A stretch of 64,000 bases of DNA, from positions 29,406,222 through 29,470,221 of the forward strand of contig CM074195.1 in assembly GCA_037179385.1 (NCBI GenBank). The letters run 5' to 3'. Of this stretch, positions 25,220 through 38,201 are shown piece after piece. Position 1 is the first letter of the stretch. The number at the start of each line of letters is the position of its first letter. The notes beneath the pieces were generated by a model. That model ran no database searches, had not been told where the DNA came from, and saw only the letters and a list, made by a program, of their open reading frames with translations. The DNA is from Holothuria scabra (lineage: Eukaryota; Echinodermata; Holothuroidea; Aspidochirotida; Holothuriidae). Position numbers and translations under genes: made by a program.

Positions 25220-26246
25220 TTAAAGTTTCCATTAATTTTCCCTCACCCACCGTAAATTTGCCCTTATCAAGAGAAATTTGTGACATAATTAAAGAGAAGC
25301 ATGCTGTAAGTTATGCATCTATGTACAAGACTCATGACATCTTTTTTTTCATGGTATCTTTTTTTTCCTGTCCTTTAGGAGAATGTTCTTCCTTTACCAC
25401 AAGTGTGGTAAATAATCTCCAGTACCTTCCTTCGTTGCTTGTTACTGTATCTTTCTGAATTATTTTGCTATTAGTTTGAGATTTTCAACCAAGTCTGGCT
25501 TTCATACATTCTGATATGGGTTTCAAATGATAAGGAAAAAAAAACTGTTGTCATCATTATTGATAGAGGGCCCCGTAATGTAAACCAATCAGTGTTCATT
25601 CAATATACCTACAGTGGCATGATGCGGTATTCAGTATCAAGATAGATAGATCATTTCTTTTCTTGGGAGGATTTTTTTTTGCTTCGTCTTTTAGATTAAA
25701 GTTGGTTTCTTCCCTCAAGACATCCACCGGAACAATTTTTCATAGTATCTTTAATATTGCATGCCTGCCTGGTTAGAGCTGGCATGCCACAGTGAATGTT
25801 TCAACTAAAAATGCTTCATGTGATGAGAGTGTCATTTTATGAGGGAACATTCAACATACATTGAAAAGATGTTTACAAAGAATGGTTTGTGGAATGGAGG
25901 GACCAGAAGATAAATGTACATTAAGCCTTTGAATGGTTTTTGATGTGATATTGATGAGAGTTACTGTACAGTATAAGCTATCTCTGGTCTCAAACTTCTT
26001 TGTGAAATCTATTTTGTCATGTGAAAGCTTTTAGCATAATTTGAAAGTTTAACTCTGCATGCAACCATGTATTGCATGAAGAGCTGCTAATATCACTTAG
26101 TCATTTTAATTTTTCAGGCCAATTACCTCACTGCTTGCTGTTGGAATTGGCCCTAACTTGCACAAAAACACAAAAGCTATAAGATACACCCAAAAGAGGT
26201 AACAGCAAAAAAATTATTTTGCATGAGGAAACTCTGCAGATTATCT

Positions 26247-26266
26247 GGGGGGAGGGGGGGGGGGGG
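26247..26266 (+). repeat. G-tract just upstream of the SAM exon
   Basis: Twenty bases are all G except one A, followed by cttgtttttggggg. The tract is about 160 bp upstream of the splice acceptor and could form a G-quadruplex in DNA or pre-mRNA. Confidence 0.7.
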
Positions 26267-26426
26267 CTTGTTTTTGGGGGAGATTGGAAGGCAAAGGTTT
26301 GTGATGGTGATTAATGGGGAAGAACTGCTGAGAGCAATTTTGATAGAATTGAAAACATCAAATTGCAAGTTTGCTGAGTACTAAATTGTAAATTAAATTA
26401 TTATTCATGCCTTCCTCTTTTCTCAG

Positions 26427-26448
26427 ATTTGGTAATAAAGCTAACAAC
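26427..26448 (+). other. 5'UTR (or coding) segment of the SAM exon
   Basis: These are the bases between the splice acceptor AG (26425-26426) and the proposed ATG. The frame is open across this segment (FGNKANN), so it is either 5'UTR joined to an upstream non-coding exon or the end of upstream coding sequence. Confidence 0.55.
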
Positions 26449-26658
26449 ATGCAACATGACGGTAGCTTGGAAGACCTCTTGAAAGAGAACGACCTTCAGA
26501 AGTATCATTCAGAATTTGTCAGTAAGCTTGGAGTGACAGCTGTAGACCATCTCAGCTATGTTCAGTCTGATGATGTAAAGCAACTGGGCATGTCCCAACC
26601 AGAGTGGCGGAGATTACGGGCATCGATGAAGAAAGCAAAAAAACGACAATCTAAAGCG
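26449..26658 (+). CDS. TNK2: ACK/TNK-family tyrosine kinase, first coding exon (SAM domain)
   Basis: This exon encodes the N-terminus of an activated-CDC42-kinase-type non-receptor tyrosine kinase. Seventy codons run from the ATG at 26449, which has A at -3. The peptide opens MQHDGSLEDLLKENDLQKYH and continues as a SAM domain, with helix-forming positions, a DHLSYVQSDDVKQLGM segment and a basic C-terminal helix (RRLRASMKKAKKRQ). In the ACK family the SAM domain lies at the extreme N-terminus just before the kinase domain and serves in self-association and membrane targeting. The exon itself begins at 26427, after a pyrimidine-rich acceptor (tttctcag). The 22 bases before the ATG have no in-frame stop, so an upstream coding exon cannot be excluded, but the position of this Met relative to the SAM domain matches human TNK1 and TNK2. 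The donor is gtatgt at 26659, phase 0. The invertebrate gene is probably co-orthologous to TNK1 and TNK2, so the symbol is family-level. Confidence 0.85.
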
Positions 26659-26714
26659 GTATGTATATAGTAGTCCCAAAATAGCTGTGTGGGGCTACTG
26701 TTCTTGCACGTTAA

Positions 26715-26973
26715 AGGGCAAGAGCAGTCCCCCCAAACTTGTTTGGAAGCAGCACCTAACAATATTTCTCTTATTTCTCTTCACAGTATCTTTTATATTT
26801 TAAGACCTCAGTATTGCATATTCAAGTGGTCACTCCTAGTACATTTCACATTTGAGGGGAAAAATATTGTCACATGACTCTCAAGAGCCAATCATGAAAA
26901 TGGGCAGTCTGCTACACAATTTCATTTTTTTTTTGTGGGGGGAGGGGAGGACTGCTCTTAATTGCTCTTTCAA
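26715..26973 (+). mobile_element. MITE family A, copy 3, 50 bp into the intron
   Basis: TTAA at 26711-26714 is followed by agggcaagagcagtcccccc. The interior includes attgtcacatgactctcaag and agccaatcatgaaaatg. The right end is decayed (gactgctcttaattgctctt). It begins about 50 bp after the SAM exon's splice donor. About 26974-28067 has no feature beyond a C/G hairpin at 27092-27115. Confidence 0.8.
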
Positions 26974-28071
26974 GTTAACACTAAAGAATTGTGCTGTTTG
27001 TATGTTCATATTTTGCCAGAAGCTAACAACAGCACAAAATGCAGCTTAGCAATATAAAATGAAGCAATAAAGTATTCCTTCAATTTTTTTACCCCCTCCC
27101 CTTGGGGGGGGGGGGTTTATTGTAGAATATTCCCATGGTATTTAGCCTGTATTTAGCCTGTTGTAAAAGGCAACTAAAGGGAAACCAAATTTGAACTTGA
27201 ATCATATTGGAAAATAAATTGAAAGAGAACTTTTTATCAAGTTGACTGACACTTAGAAACATATTGGTGTTGGTGTGTTTAAAGTCCAACTAACTCCTCC
27301 AACTTTGGCTTTAACAAAAGAGAAGAGTGGGGAAGGTGTGCAGAACTTGATCCACTCCCCCAGAGTAATCAAACTATGTACTCCAAATTTTTTGATATTA
27401 ATCAAAGCTTTGCACTAATAAGATTCTGGTACCCTGGGAAAATTCTGGTGTAGGGTGATAAATGACTGTCTCTATGGAACTTCAGTTATTTTTGTTCCCT
27501 TTCATTTTAAATTATAAAGTTCCTATCAGTTGTAAAAAGCAAATTTGACCCACATATTAGTATCAATGTTTGTTAGGTGCAATACATTTGCTGGAGGTGT
27601 TTAGCAATGCTCAAGTTTTGGTAAATATGTAATGCATTAGAGAATGATATACCTAGTTGCCTGCACAACCTGTACAAGATCCAAGATAGTGGCAGTGCAT
27701 GCATACTAAGTTAGCATATACTGTGTTCTGCCACACAGTCTGTGCATTTTAACACCTCTTGTCGTAGATTTTGTTGATACATTGACACAAAGTTTACGTA
27801 GCAAATAGAGTAAAGATCAAAGTATCATTTAACATGGCATTGACAAGGAACAATGGATGATGTGTGATATTGGGCATTGCAGAAGTTGATTTTAATTTAA
27901 AAAAGACATTGGTAGTGAGTGTATGTTAATAGACCACCTCTTCAAAACAAAGGATCATGACTGACTCATTAAAAGCTGTGTATGATTTATTTAAAGTTTG
28001 ATTTTAATTTTAGGAGAATACATGAAATCTGTACAGTAAGTATTGTTTTATTTTTCACTTAATTAGTTTAA

Positions 28072-28372
28072 AGGCTCAGTTCTCTCACCCCAAAAAATAT
28101 CAATTCTCCTAACCTTCTTACTGAAGCCCCTAGCTCCCACAATTGTCTGAAGTTCATCCTCATCCAGATACAATCTCAGTTTATTGCTTCAAGGTGAATG
28201 AAAAACTCAATTAATGTAATCAAAACACTCTCTGTACTGTTCAAACTGTGTAATATAAGCTTTGGCACTCTTCATTGTTTGAATTAGCTATTAATCAAAG
28301 AGCTGAGCCAATTGAGAATTTCGGTCCCTCCGTACCAAAATTGTAGTTTGGGGTGAGAGGAGGTTTGGCCCT
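28072..28372 (+). mobile_element. MITE family B, copy 5
   Basis: Flanked by TTAA (28068-28071, 28373-28376). It starts aggctcagttctctcacccc and ends gtgagaggaggtttggccct. Confidence 0.85.
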
Positions 28373-28797
28373 TTAATTTGAATTATTTAGGAAATTTTAG
28401 TTACTGCAAAGAAATAAAACAAAAGGCATTCAATAGGCAAACAGATAAAGAATAGAACATAACATAAAAATGTGGGTTGTTACACAAATAACCACCTGGG
28501 GATTCCTCCAAAGCCTCACAGCTTTTTTCATTGGAATCCCAGATAGTTCAGCATGTTGATTGAAAATGAATTTTAAAAGGGAGTGGAGCCTGTATGATTC
28601 AAATATGATCAAGTGTAAAAGAAATTGTACATTCCACCAAGAAGGTTTTTGATCATCTTCCCTGTGATATTGGTGGAAGGGGTTCATTTAGTCCTGTCAA
28701 AACCCTCCCCCCCACCCCACCTTCCGGTTGCATGCTTCCTTTTCAATCAACATGTTTCTAGGGTTCTCATTCTGTATTAGGTGCCATAGGGGTTTAA

Positions 28798-29088
28798 AAG
28801 GATGAAGCCTCTACTCCCAAACTACGGTTCTTGCAGGAGTTTACAGAAATTTTCACTTGGCTCAGCTGTTTGATTGGCAGCTGATTCAAAAATTGCAGAG
28901 TACCATAGGTTTTACACAGCATGAACCAAAAGTTCTTTGATAATACACATTGAGCTTTTGTATGCTCACCCTGAAGCAATAAACTGAGATTGTCTCTGGA
29001 TGAGGATGAATTTTAAACAGTTGTGGGAGGGGCTTAAGTAAGAAAGTTAGGAGAATTGGTAGTTTGGGGTGAGAGAATTGGTAGCTTG
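28798..29088 (-). mobile_element. MITE family B, copy 6
   Basis: TTAA at 28794-28797 lies at the left and the right end is decayed. The interior includes ttggctcagctgtttgattg and gttgtgggaggggcttaagt. Confidence 0.7.
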
Positions 29089-29701
29089 ATCTTGTCTACT
29101 TAAAAATTAAATACCTCCCTCTTCAAGGCTTTGGCACTTTATAAAAGTGAATAGCGCCATCACAAGTACTTTGTGTTCAATGGTAGGTTTTTGGTAGTGA
29201 AACTAAAGGTTGTGATGGTAGGATGCATACTCTAGGTCATAATCATGACTTTCTCCAAGATAAGGAAAAACGTTGAAATTACAGCATTGTAGACTTATAG
29301 TGAAGTTCAAAAGCATTCATCCAAAACAATTATTTTGCACAACAGCCAGATACCACAGATTTCTTTTCTTTTTTTTTGCTACAGTATAATTGGTGTTCAT
29401 GGCACTGTATTTCAGGACTTACACAGTGCATATTCAGGGTGTTGTGTGGAGATGTTTTACTTAAAGAGGCTTATTGAGTTGATATTGATAACTTATAATG
29501 AGAGTCTCAAAGGGTCATTACCAAATAAAAATGCTTTAAGTTAGCAAAACAAGTCAAGTTTCAAGTCCAAAAGTCACAGAAAATTTTAAAATTTAATTTT
29601 CTATTATCCTGACTTGTAACGATTTTGTACATAATTTGAAAACGTGTCTGGTCACAAATTTTTTGAAAACGGACTTGAACCGTAAATTACTCACTCTTAA
29701 C

Positions 29702-30436
29702 TAGGGCTGTCAGTTTCCGTTTAATTGCCTAAACGTTTAAACGGTCAAAATAAACGTTCGTTTACCGTTTAAACGATGTCCAAATATAACCGCCCTTGAT
29801 TTCCCTTAGAATCTACCGTAAACACGATGATATGTACTAGTACTGGCTTTGAGACAATATTTTTGGCATGCCGCCCTCTATTATCACAAAACATCCGGGA
29901 CATGCGTTGCTGGCTCTTTGGATACCTGCGTACCCGATATGTATTATGTATGTAGTACAGGAAATGCATGTCTGAACACGGCGGCTTTGCCGTCCACGGG
30001 CAGCTAACTGCTGCCGCGCAGGCTTCTTCACTGAACAGACTACATACCTGGCCGAGCTAAACTGAGCTCGCGCAACGTTAAGTGATCGATATCATGGCAT
30101 TAAAATTATACGTACACTAACGGGCATATTATCACCGAAAGTTCGGTGTTGTAATTGTAGACTTAAGGATTTAGTTTTAATGAAAATTGAAAGTAAAATC
30201 AACGTCGCAGATTCGACTTGTAGGCCTAGGCCTATGCATGTAGTTAGGCATTAGGCCTAACGTTAGTTATTGTGCAGTGTGCTACACTGACTAGTCACAC
30301 TAATGTTATGGTGTTAGCTCGAAGAAGTTTGGGAGCAAACTTCGTTCATATCGTTTAAACGTTTGGGCTATGAAAGCGCCGTTTAAACGGCCGATCGTTC
30401 GTTTATACGTTTAAACGTTTAAACGTGACAGCCCTA
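29702..30436. mobile_element. CpG-rich hAT element with GTTTAAAC subterminal palindromes
   Basis: The terminal inverted repeats tagggctgtca / tgacagcccta are exact, and CTCTTAAC is an exact 8-bp target duplication (29694-29701, 30437-30444). Within about 90 bp of each end the palindrome cgtttaaacg and close variants recur, at least five times in all. The 735-bp element has no transposase ORF, so it is non-autonomous. High CpG retention suggests a recent insertion. Sequence from 30445 to 31264 is unfeatured. Confidence 0.9.
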
Positions 30437-31264
30437 CTCTTAACACAGTTATTTGAATGTAGGATATGGGGATTGTCTAAATTTGACCATTTGTCATCGG
30501 CATGTGAAGAAAACTTAGCAGGTTTGGAAAAATTTGTTGAATTTCACGAACCAACTCAATGAGCCGCTTTAAGCTAGCAGTCCCTCCCAGACCACCCTTA
30601 TCCTCTTCCATGCCCCCCTCCCTAATCCCACCCCTGCTTTTGTTTGTTCAACTTTTCATTGTTTCACCATAGCTTGGTTTGTGCAATTGTGTGTATTCCA
30701 TTGTGTACTGAGATTCAATTGAACTGGTGAAAGTATTACTGTACAAGCAGTATAATGGTCCCAAACTTTTTCTTAGAGCAGTTGTCTACCCTGTATGCTA
30801 ATCCTTTTACAGCTTAGCAGAAAAAAGCTACAAATAAACAGTAATAAGATTAAATTTTATGGTAGAAAAGGTCTGAAAGGAAAATTTTAAGCTGTCACAA
30901 CCCTCTTAGTTGTCTTTAAATATATTGTGAGAATCAGAAGGTTGCATTCATGACTGCTTGCATATTAGCCTACAAAGACGATATGCTCATAGCCTATATT
31001 GGTAAATACTTTGGGATACTTCGTCATGATTTGGTGGATATAAAGAGCCCTTGAAGAAGAAGGAAACAATTTTATTATTGGAGACCTTCAAGGGGTGGTA
31101 GTTAATTTACAAAGGTGTGTTACCACAAAATGTGTTGAAGTTCAAATTTTCCACCTCTCCTTGGTAATAACAATGTGATATTTTTACTAGTTTGTGATAA
31201 AATTTAGTTCAAAAAGAAAATGAATAGATTGATCCATTTTACAAGTTTTTTTGTGTCAATTCAA

Positions 31265-31419
31265 TAGACCTATTTCCTAATAGTGAGTACAAGGGATTGT
31301 GGGATTGACATTTGGTAAACATCAATTTTTGTCCATACCAGTTTACTGTTGTGAAAAACATCACACCCCAAAATCCTATCCCACAATCCTTTGCAATTGC
31401 TGTTTGGAAAAAGGTCTAT
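31265..31419. mobile_element. MITE family L, copy 1
   Basis: The inverted ends atagacctatttcc / ggaaaaaggtctat enclose 155 bp with tgggattgacatttgg and its near inverse. A second copy is at 53311-53466. TA at the ends fits a Tc1/mariner-type target. Confidence 0.7.
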
Positions 31420-31885
31420 GGCTGCAGCAGCTTCTGTTTTGCTCTCATATATAAGTCCCAGATTTTGACAACTTGACTTTGTGGCGGTTCTGATATTTAC
31501 ATTACATGGTTTAGTCTATAAAACAAACATAGCTGAGCTGCTGCTTGACTGGGAATTGTGCATAGTAATTTGAGAACTAGGCCTAGTGTGACATTTGCCA
31601 GAAAGACCCCCATCAGGTATCTTCCCCCTTCCCTGGTAACTGGGACAGTCAGAGAGGGAAATAAATGATACTGCTTTCTTATAATATCAAATCTACAACT
31701 AAAACTATAACTATGTATATAGTGCTGTGTCAAATTCATGGAAGACACCTTAAGAAAAGTGTAATTGCCAAAATGCAGTACTAATATTTGATTTAGTATG
31801 CTCTGGTATCACAGCTTTAGCCAGGATTTTGAGGATTTCAGTTTTTACTGTTAATATTAATATGACATTAGAATACACAGAAAGC

Positions 31886-32062
31886 TCCCTGAGACCTTAT
31901 ACTCTCACTCCAAATTGTTTGAGGATCAGAATGAGTTTAAGACAGTAGTGGGAGGGGTTCAGGTAGGTTAGGAGAATCGAAACTGTCTGGGGTGAGATTT
32001 GGCCTTGGGTTACGGAGTGCCGTAGGGTCCATGGTCCATGGTGTCAGGGGATTTGGCCCTTT
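31886..32062 (-). mobile_element. MITE family B, internally deleted copy 7
   Basis: Only the ends of the family remain (ttatactctcactccaaatt; gtgggaggggttcaggtagg; ctggggtgagatttggcc). About 32064-34559 is otherwise gene-free. It includes a less AT-rich patch at 32490-32900 with overlapping open frames on both strands, unrecognised. Confidence 0.55.
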
Positions 32063-34559
32063 AGAAGTCAAGCACTTTGCACAGGGTAGCATAGCCTAAC
32101 AAATACAAAACTCGTGTCTCCAGGATATTTTTTTTTTGCCTGTCCTTGAAGCCATCCCTCATAATTTTGCACATTTTACACACTATCTTTTGTCTGTCTC
32201 AAAGATTGCAAAATTATTGCTGGCCTGTTGACCTGCCTGGTATGTCAGTTCATGAATAGCTTTGTGTATTCATGACATGGAAATGTTTTTGGCCCCCAAT
32301 CCTCACTGTACAGTACACCACATAAATTAATAAGTCCTGAGACTGTTACGAAGGGCAGTTATTATGAAAGGTTGGGTTTTGGAGGAACAACATCAGACAT
32401 GGAAATAAATGAGAAAGATTGTTGTGTAACTTTAAAAGAAGTCTAATTCTTGGCTCTCTGACTTCTCAAAATACCAAAACAATACAATTTATAGGATAAA
32501 CTTAAAGGTACTTGCAAATGTTAAACTTAAAGCCGGTGTGGAGGTACCTCCAAAAGGGTGGATACTTAAGACATCAGGGTGCTGGGTGAGCCTCTTTGGT
32601 GTCGGTAGTTCCATGCATGATTTCAGAGGTATCATCACAGTTAGTGCCAAGTTGGACAGCAGGCTACTAGATAAATGCCATGAGAGATGGAAACCTGGCC
32701 ACACAGAACACAAAAATATGTCCATGTCAAAATCAGTGGAAAGTAACAGCTGGTTAACCATGTACAAAAAGAGTGCGGTATATGAAGATCTGTTGGAATA
32801 GGACACCTTGAGAGGAGAGGAGTTTTGGCCTGGGAAAAATAGAGGAGCCATAGGTTTGGAGAGAGAGATGGACCAAAGTTTAGTTTACCATTCTGAAGTT
32901 GAAAGGGGTCTGCCACGAAGAATATTCTGCTACATTGAAACAGTTTCGCTGAACAACAGTTGGCATCTCTCTAATCCTTAAAAGTATATATTTAAGCTTT
33001 TGTAATTATTAATGAAGATGATTGACTTAGTGAATTGCCTGATTCTAGATCGTTTTTTGACGTTACCTGGTGGAGGATATTAATCCCTAATCATGCATAT
33101 CAGTCCCTTTATTTTTTTGCCTCAAGTGTGATAGGATAATCTACACGGCGAAAGCACTCATCTGAAATGAACATTTTTCATGGAATATTGTCAGTCTCCA
33201 AACTGATGATGGAACAGACAAAATCTTTCTTGTCAATCCCCTTGTGGGTTATTTACAACTGCACACCATTATATCAATATTTATCCCTGGAAGGTTGACC
33301 TTAAATTTTTTTCTTTGCTATTGTTAATCCATACCAGTGTACAGATATGTCTCCCTTCTAACTGCCTGAGGTCACAAATGATATTAACAATAGACCAATT
33401 GTGTAATACCTTCCTCTCTGGGGTACCAAGTCAATTCTTCATTCTTTTGGTTGAAAGTTTTAGGTCACGATCTAGTGACCTCACAGAAAACAAGTCCCTG
33501 TACTACTGTCACAGGGTACACAAAACAGCAGTAAAACTAGGCAGTGTTTAAGAAAATTCCATTGCTGTGAGTTAGAAAAGGGCAAACCTGCTGTGGTTGT
33601 GTAGTCATAGCCAAGTCAGATTGGATTATATAGACCTGCAATAAGTTGTATGTAATATGAGTCAACTGGCTGTTTCACTGAGGCCAGCTTACTGAAAAGA
33701 CAACTCAGTAGAACCTCAAAGACTTTGAAAAGACTGTGTGTAATATACTGTAAGACCTTGTGGGTTGGTCTCCAACACATTAATATCATTTTGTGTGTCA
33801 TGCCTGCGTCAGTGTGTGTAGGCTGGAATAGTGTTTAAATATCATTAGTGTGTATACACTTGATCAGTATTGCATAGACCATTGGATGCACTTGCAACTC
33901 TGTGTCCATGTGTTGGGAATACGATTGATAGTGCTGAAGTTAATGTGGAATCCAATGGGAAAGTAATTATTCAGTTTGTTTCAATGTGTACATGTGGTAA
34001 AACATCTGTGGGAACTGTAATATTGGAAATTATGTGCCTTTGGATTATCCCTTTGTCTGATTGGATTATGGTCAAATAAAACAAAATATTCTAGGAAATA
34101 AGTTCTTTGAAAAGGTAAGCACATGGTTCATTTTGTTTTTGTCTCTTTAAGTGCTTATGTTTTTATGACCACTTGAACTTGACAAAATGAAAGTAGTTGT
34201 ATTTGCCTGGAAAAAACAGATGTGATTACATTACAGTACCAACCTTATGTTCGAGATGATTGTGGCCCTTTTTGTTTACTCAATTATAAATGATGTTAAG
34301 GTATATACACTTGACATAGTTTTAAACTCTAAATGACAGATGGTGCATGGATCCTGTAGTTGATGGTTGTGAAGAAGGGTAATCAAGGGATAGGGGTATG
34401 ACCATGGTGGATGGGGTGTTTGAGATAGACTCACATTTTCAAATTAATGGCATCAATACAGAAGTTGCCGTGCAATGGAGTTGATGATGATTTTCTGCAC
34501 AATAAATTCTTATATGTCTACATTCTGGGCTGCAAGTGCAAAAACCTAGTATGCATGCA

Positions 34560-34810
34560 TACCCAGCCAAAAAAAGTACCACACAGGCCTTGATTTTTAG
34601 ATTCTCCAGGTGTGCTACAAATGACACTCCTCAGAAAATAAAGTAGGATGGTATAGATGAGCTATTTTATTAAATGTTTGTAGATTTATATGAGCTCCAA
34701 ATTTTCAGCTACTGTCGATATGCAAAAAGTTAAACTCCTCCAGTGATTTGAGGTAAGTGATGGTGTGCAATTGCCCTGGCACGCCTCAAAATTCAAAGCG
34801 AGACCACAGT
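34560..34810 (-). repeat. Dispersed repeat N, reverse copy
   Basis: In reverse complement this matches 39225-39505 over several blocks: ttgcacaccatcact, tttctgaggagtg and gcacacctggagaatcta before caaggcctgt. Confidence 0.6.
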
Positions 34811-35069
34811 TTACCATGATCAATCTATAGTGTACTATGACGTACATGCTACCTAAGAAAAAGTAAGATTTCCCCCTGCAAGATCTGTGAAGTTTTTATG
34901 GAGTTTTTGCACCCAAATTAAAATTTCCAGCAAAAGCGGTAGTGATCTGATTGTAATTTAAAGTTATTACTCAACCATACAGTAAATTTTTGCATTTTTT
35001 AGTTACACTTATCCTCCCCCTCCCTCCCCCCATACCTTTGATCCCTACACAATTTGTCCAATCAGCAGG

Positions 35070-35271
35070 TTGCAACCAGTTGTAAATCCTGACCCTTGCT
35101 GTACTGCCTACTGTTTATTTATTTCTTGTTTTGATTGGCTGAATGATAAAAAATGGTCAAGACTGGAAGTGAGAGATGTAAGGACAAGGTTGTTGTTACA
35201 TTTGCCTAAGAGGCTTGGCCTCACAGTATCCCTCAGCCTGCGGAGTGGAAGAAGTCTTTCCATCCAGCTTG
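35070..35271 (+). other. Possible cryptic or alternative exon, weak
   Basis: An open frame of 115 codons starts at 35070. It is preceded by a long pyrimidine tract (35013-35035) and contains a strong donor word (cttgtaagtatgg) with GT at 35272. The encoded peptide is unrecognised, a comparable frame is open on the opposite strand, and the kinase gene needs no exon here. The call is weak. Confidence 0.15.
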
Positions 35272-35635
35272 TAAGTATGGAACTGTGTGATCTCGTGGTT
35301 GTGTGTTCCATTTTTCTCGGTAGCACACAATGCCAGTGTCGGATAACAATTAACATTGACCGCCATGACTCTGTGTGTTCTGTTGTACAGTGGATCAAGT
35401 GTTTGCCTGTTAAATAAATATTTTATTGTCTTGCTTCAACCAATCCATGTAGAGCTTTGTAAATGAAGTGCACTTGGATTTCTACGCAAGTTGAAATGAT
35501 TTTGGTTCCAACGCCGGCGGACGTTTGTTCTTCGTAGCAATGAGCTGAACGAAGAGACTTCATCAGCTATAAAAGCCAGGGGCATCCCATGAGACAGAAG
35601 GTTCAGGTGACTAAAGGTCAGCCAGACTAAAAATA

Positions 35636-35825
35636 TAAATTAGAAAGGGTCCGCAAGACCGAAAGTAAGAAAAGGTTCCCAAGACTGAAAATGTGAAAGG
35701 GTTTGCGCTGGTTTATGAGACGAAGAGGGTGAAGAGTTTTGCAAGACCGAAAATGAGTTTTTGCTGTCAGATTTGCAAACTTTCGGTCTCGTAAATCCCT
35801 TTTGACATTTGGTCTTGGGAACACC
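35636..35825. repeat. Imperfect hairpin repeat with caagaccgaaa units
   Basis: ggttcccaagactgaaaatg (35675 on) is inverse to acatttggtcttgggaac near 35805, and ggtccgcaagaccgaaag to ctttcggtctcgtaaatccc. The unit aagac(c/t)gaaa occurs several times in one orientation on the left. Confidence 0.55.
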
Positions 35826-35845
35826 ATTACACTTGTGGGCTGTAG

Positions 35846-36185
35846 CCATTAAGCTGTGTTTCCACTTGGTCCAGCAAGGTGGATCTTGATCTACAGGTAG
35901 ATTGACATGAGTTACCTTGATCTTGAGTTGCGTTCCAGTTTGTGTAAGATACTGGATCAACTTGGGACATGAACACAGTGTTTACAACTTGATAGCATTT
36001 GGTCATACACAGTATCCTTGCATACATGAATATGCAGCACACTGTAAACTGGAGGTCCAGGGTCACTTGAGCTAATGATCATGTTTTCACAAATGGTACA
36101 AACAACAATATCTGTATGGTACAAACAGTAAATGGTTGAAAACCATGTATCAATGCACACATCTACATTCAAAGTTGATAGTGGA
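35846..36185. mobile_element. MITE family C, decayed copy 3
   Basis: It shares with the two good C copies tgtttccacttggtccagca, ggtggatcttgatctac, gttaccttgatc and gatccagggtcacttga-like blocks in the same order, with many substitutions and loss of the right end. About 36186-38201 has no recognised feature. Confidence 0.6.
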
Positions 36186-38201
36186 GATATATACAGTATA
36201 CCAGCACATTACTTGGTCACGATATCGGTGCAGTATATAGACACATAAAGTAATGCTGCATTAAAGATAGAGTTAAAACTGGGTTAAATATCATCTGCAG
36301 TGGTAACATAGCTACATGGTTATTTTGAGTATGGACTATGGACCATTCTTTATTCTTCCCAAGGTTTGTGTTTGTGTTAACTCAGCTAAGGACCATCTAT
36401 ATTTCAAATATTTAGGAAAGTCTGCACCATACAAAGCCCATTCAAGTGAATAAAAGGGAAAAATGTGTATGATGCTCTCAAAGCAAAGTAATACAGTATT
36501 TCATAGCAGTAACAGTAGTAGTGAATTAAACAATTGAATATGTCTTTGCATAATGTAGCAGTTAGGATCAAACTATAGAACAGCTAGTTTAAGTCGGTAT
36601 CTGTAGGACCTGCACCTGTCATAAATCGAAAAGATTTACACTTAAGGAAGGAAAAAAGAAAGTTATTGTTTTTTATAGTTCCTTTTAATTTTATGGAGCA
36701 GATCTGGCATGTCTACTTTATGACCTAGTCAATTTCACTTTCCATACTGCTCAAAGTATTTTAGTTAACTTAGCTCACATGTACTATTGCATAGTTTCAT
36801 AAAATTTATGATAATTCATTGCAAATTGTTTTTTGCCTATTGACTGCACCTCCATGGTTACCAATGTGCCTGAAACATGAGAAATTATTGATGTTTATGG
36901 TTTCCATGAATGTTCAAAATATGTCTGGAATATTTCATGAGAATACCTATCAACTATCAACTGATGCTAAAGTTTGCCCATCATTTAATACTCACATAAA
37001 GGGAAGTTTTGGACGCATCTTGAGTTTACTAGCATGGCCTACAAAGAAAAAGAAAAGGCTTGGATAAATATTAAAACCAGTCATCATCATCAGTAAATAA
37101 CAGTAAACTCCTTCCTTTGCCTCATCTCTTCAAAACTTTATTTTAAACTTACCGTGTGATGTGTATGGAAGATACATCATTTCAAGTTTTGAATGTTTGA
37201 GCCAACAAATTCTTCTTGACCAATAAACAACTGAATTTCTTCCTATGAGAACCTTATTTCTTGAAAAGAATGCTACCACGCTGTAATTTTGATGTTAGTC
37301 TAAAACGTGAACTACCATCTGTAAAATAAGTTAAGGATTTCCATTAAGTCATTTTAGGCTTACGTTTATTGCTTCCTGTGGCTAAGGGTCTGTAAATGCT
37401 TTTATCTGACCTTGCATACCAGACCTAGGGATATACAGTATGTGATCATCCTTTGCCATGTTTGTCTTTGTTCATATGTCTCAGAACTCTGATCTTCTCT
37501 TCAATTATTTTACATTCGAAATTCCAATTTCCTTTTTCTGCAGCATAAAATTGTTTACAAGTCAGATTTCTCATAACCTTTAAATGTATTAGTCTAGTAT
37601 TACTGTATACACAGCATGATACTGTACATAATTTTGTTAGACTTGCTGTATGCTTGTTAGCTTTGTTTACTTAATTATTCAAATTTTTAACCTCCTGCTG
37701 TTTGTAAATATTTAGATCCTCTCAGGACCGGATGTTTGTTTGCAGGATCAAATCTATGAATCACTCCCACTAACAAGAATTATATCATTGTCTTTCTCAT
37801 ATTAAAGAAACCAGACCTTTCACCGGCTTACTCTTTGTACTTTGTAGACTTGAAACATTCTAATTTGGTCATTGCCCAATTATAATCAGCCCTGTAGGTA
37901 GAGAACTGATTAAACAGCCATCATACATAGATAAAACACGGTCTGATTCTCAAATTTATTCAAGTCACTCTATAGTAGAACTTGAGGAAATTCGCACAGC
38001 TTGCTACAATTTAGGAGTGAACTTGGTTTGTATGCAAGACTTGATGCTTTTGTGAGCTCACATTAGATGAAGGACTGTCTGGAACAAATTTTTATTACAC
38101 ATGTGCAAGTGCGAGCAGTGTGGGTAACGTACCTAGTACATCTTGGACTGCCATCGATGTGAGCATTCTACAACCTTGGCTAATCTGAAGAAGCATGGTT
38201 A

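Larger units (their letters stand above)
1..26426. other. Region upstream of the first coding exon; no gene recognised
   Basis: No ORF on either strand resembles a known protein. Because the SAM exon has its own splice acceptor, at least one further 5' exon lies upstream, here or outside the window, but no promoter could be assigned. Repeats inside this region are listed individually. Confidence 0.5.

Noticed and set aside
32489..32851. Overlapping 120- and 87-codon ORFs on opposite strands as a gene or pseudogene
   Set aside because: Neither peptide resembles a known protein. Open frames on both strands in a slightly GC-richer patch are expected by chance.
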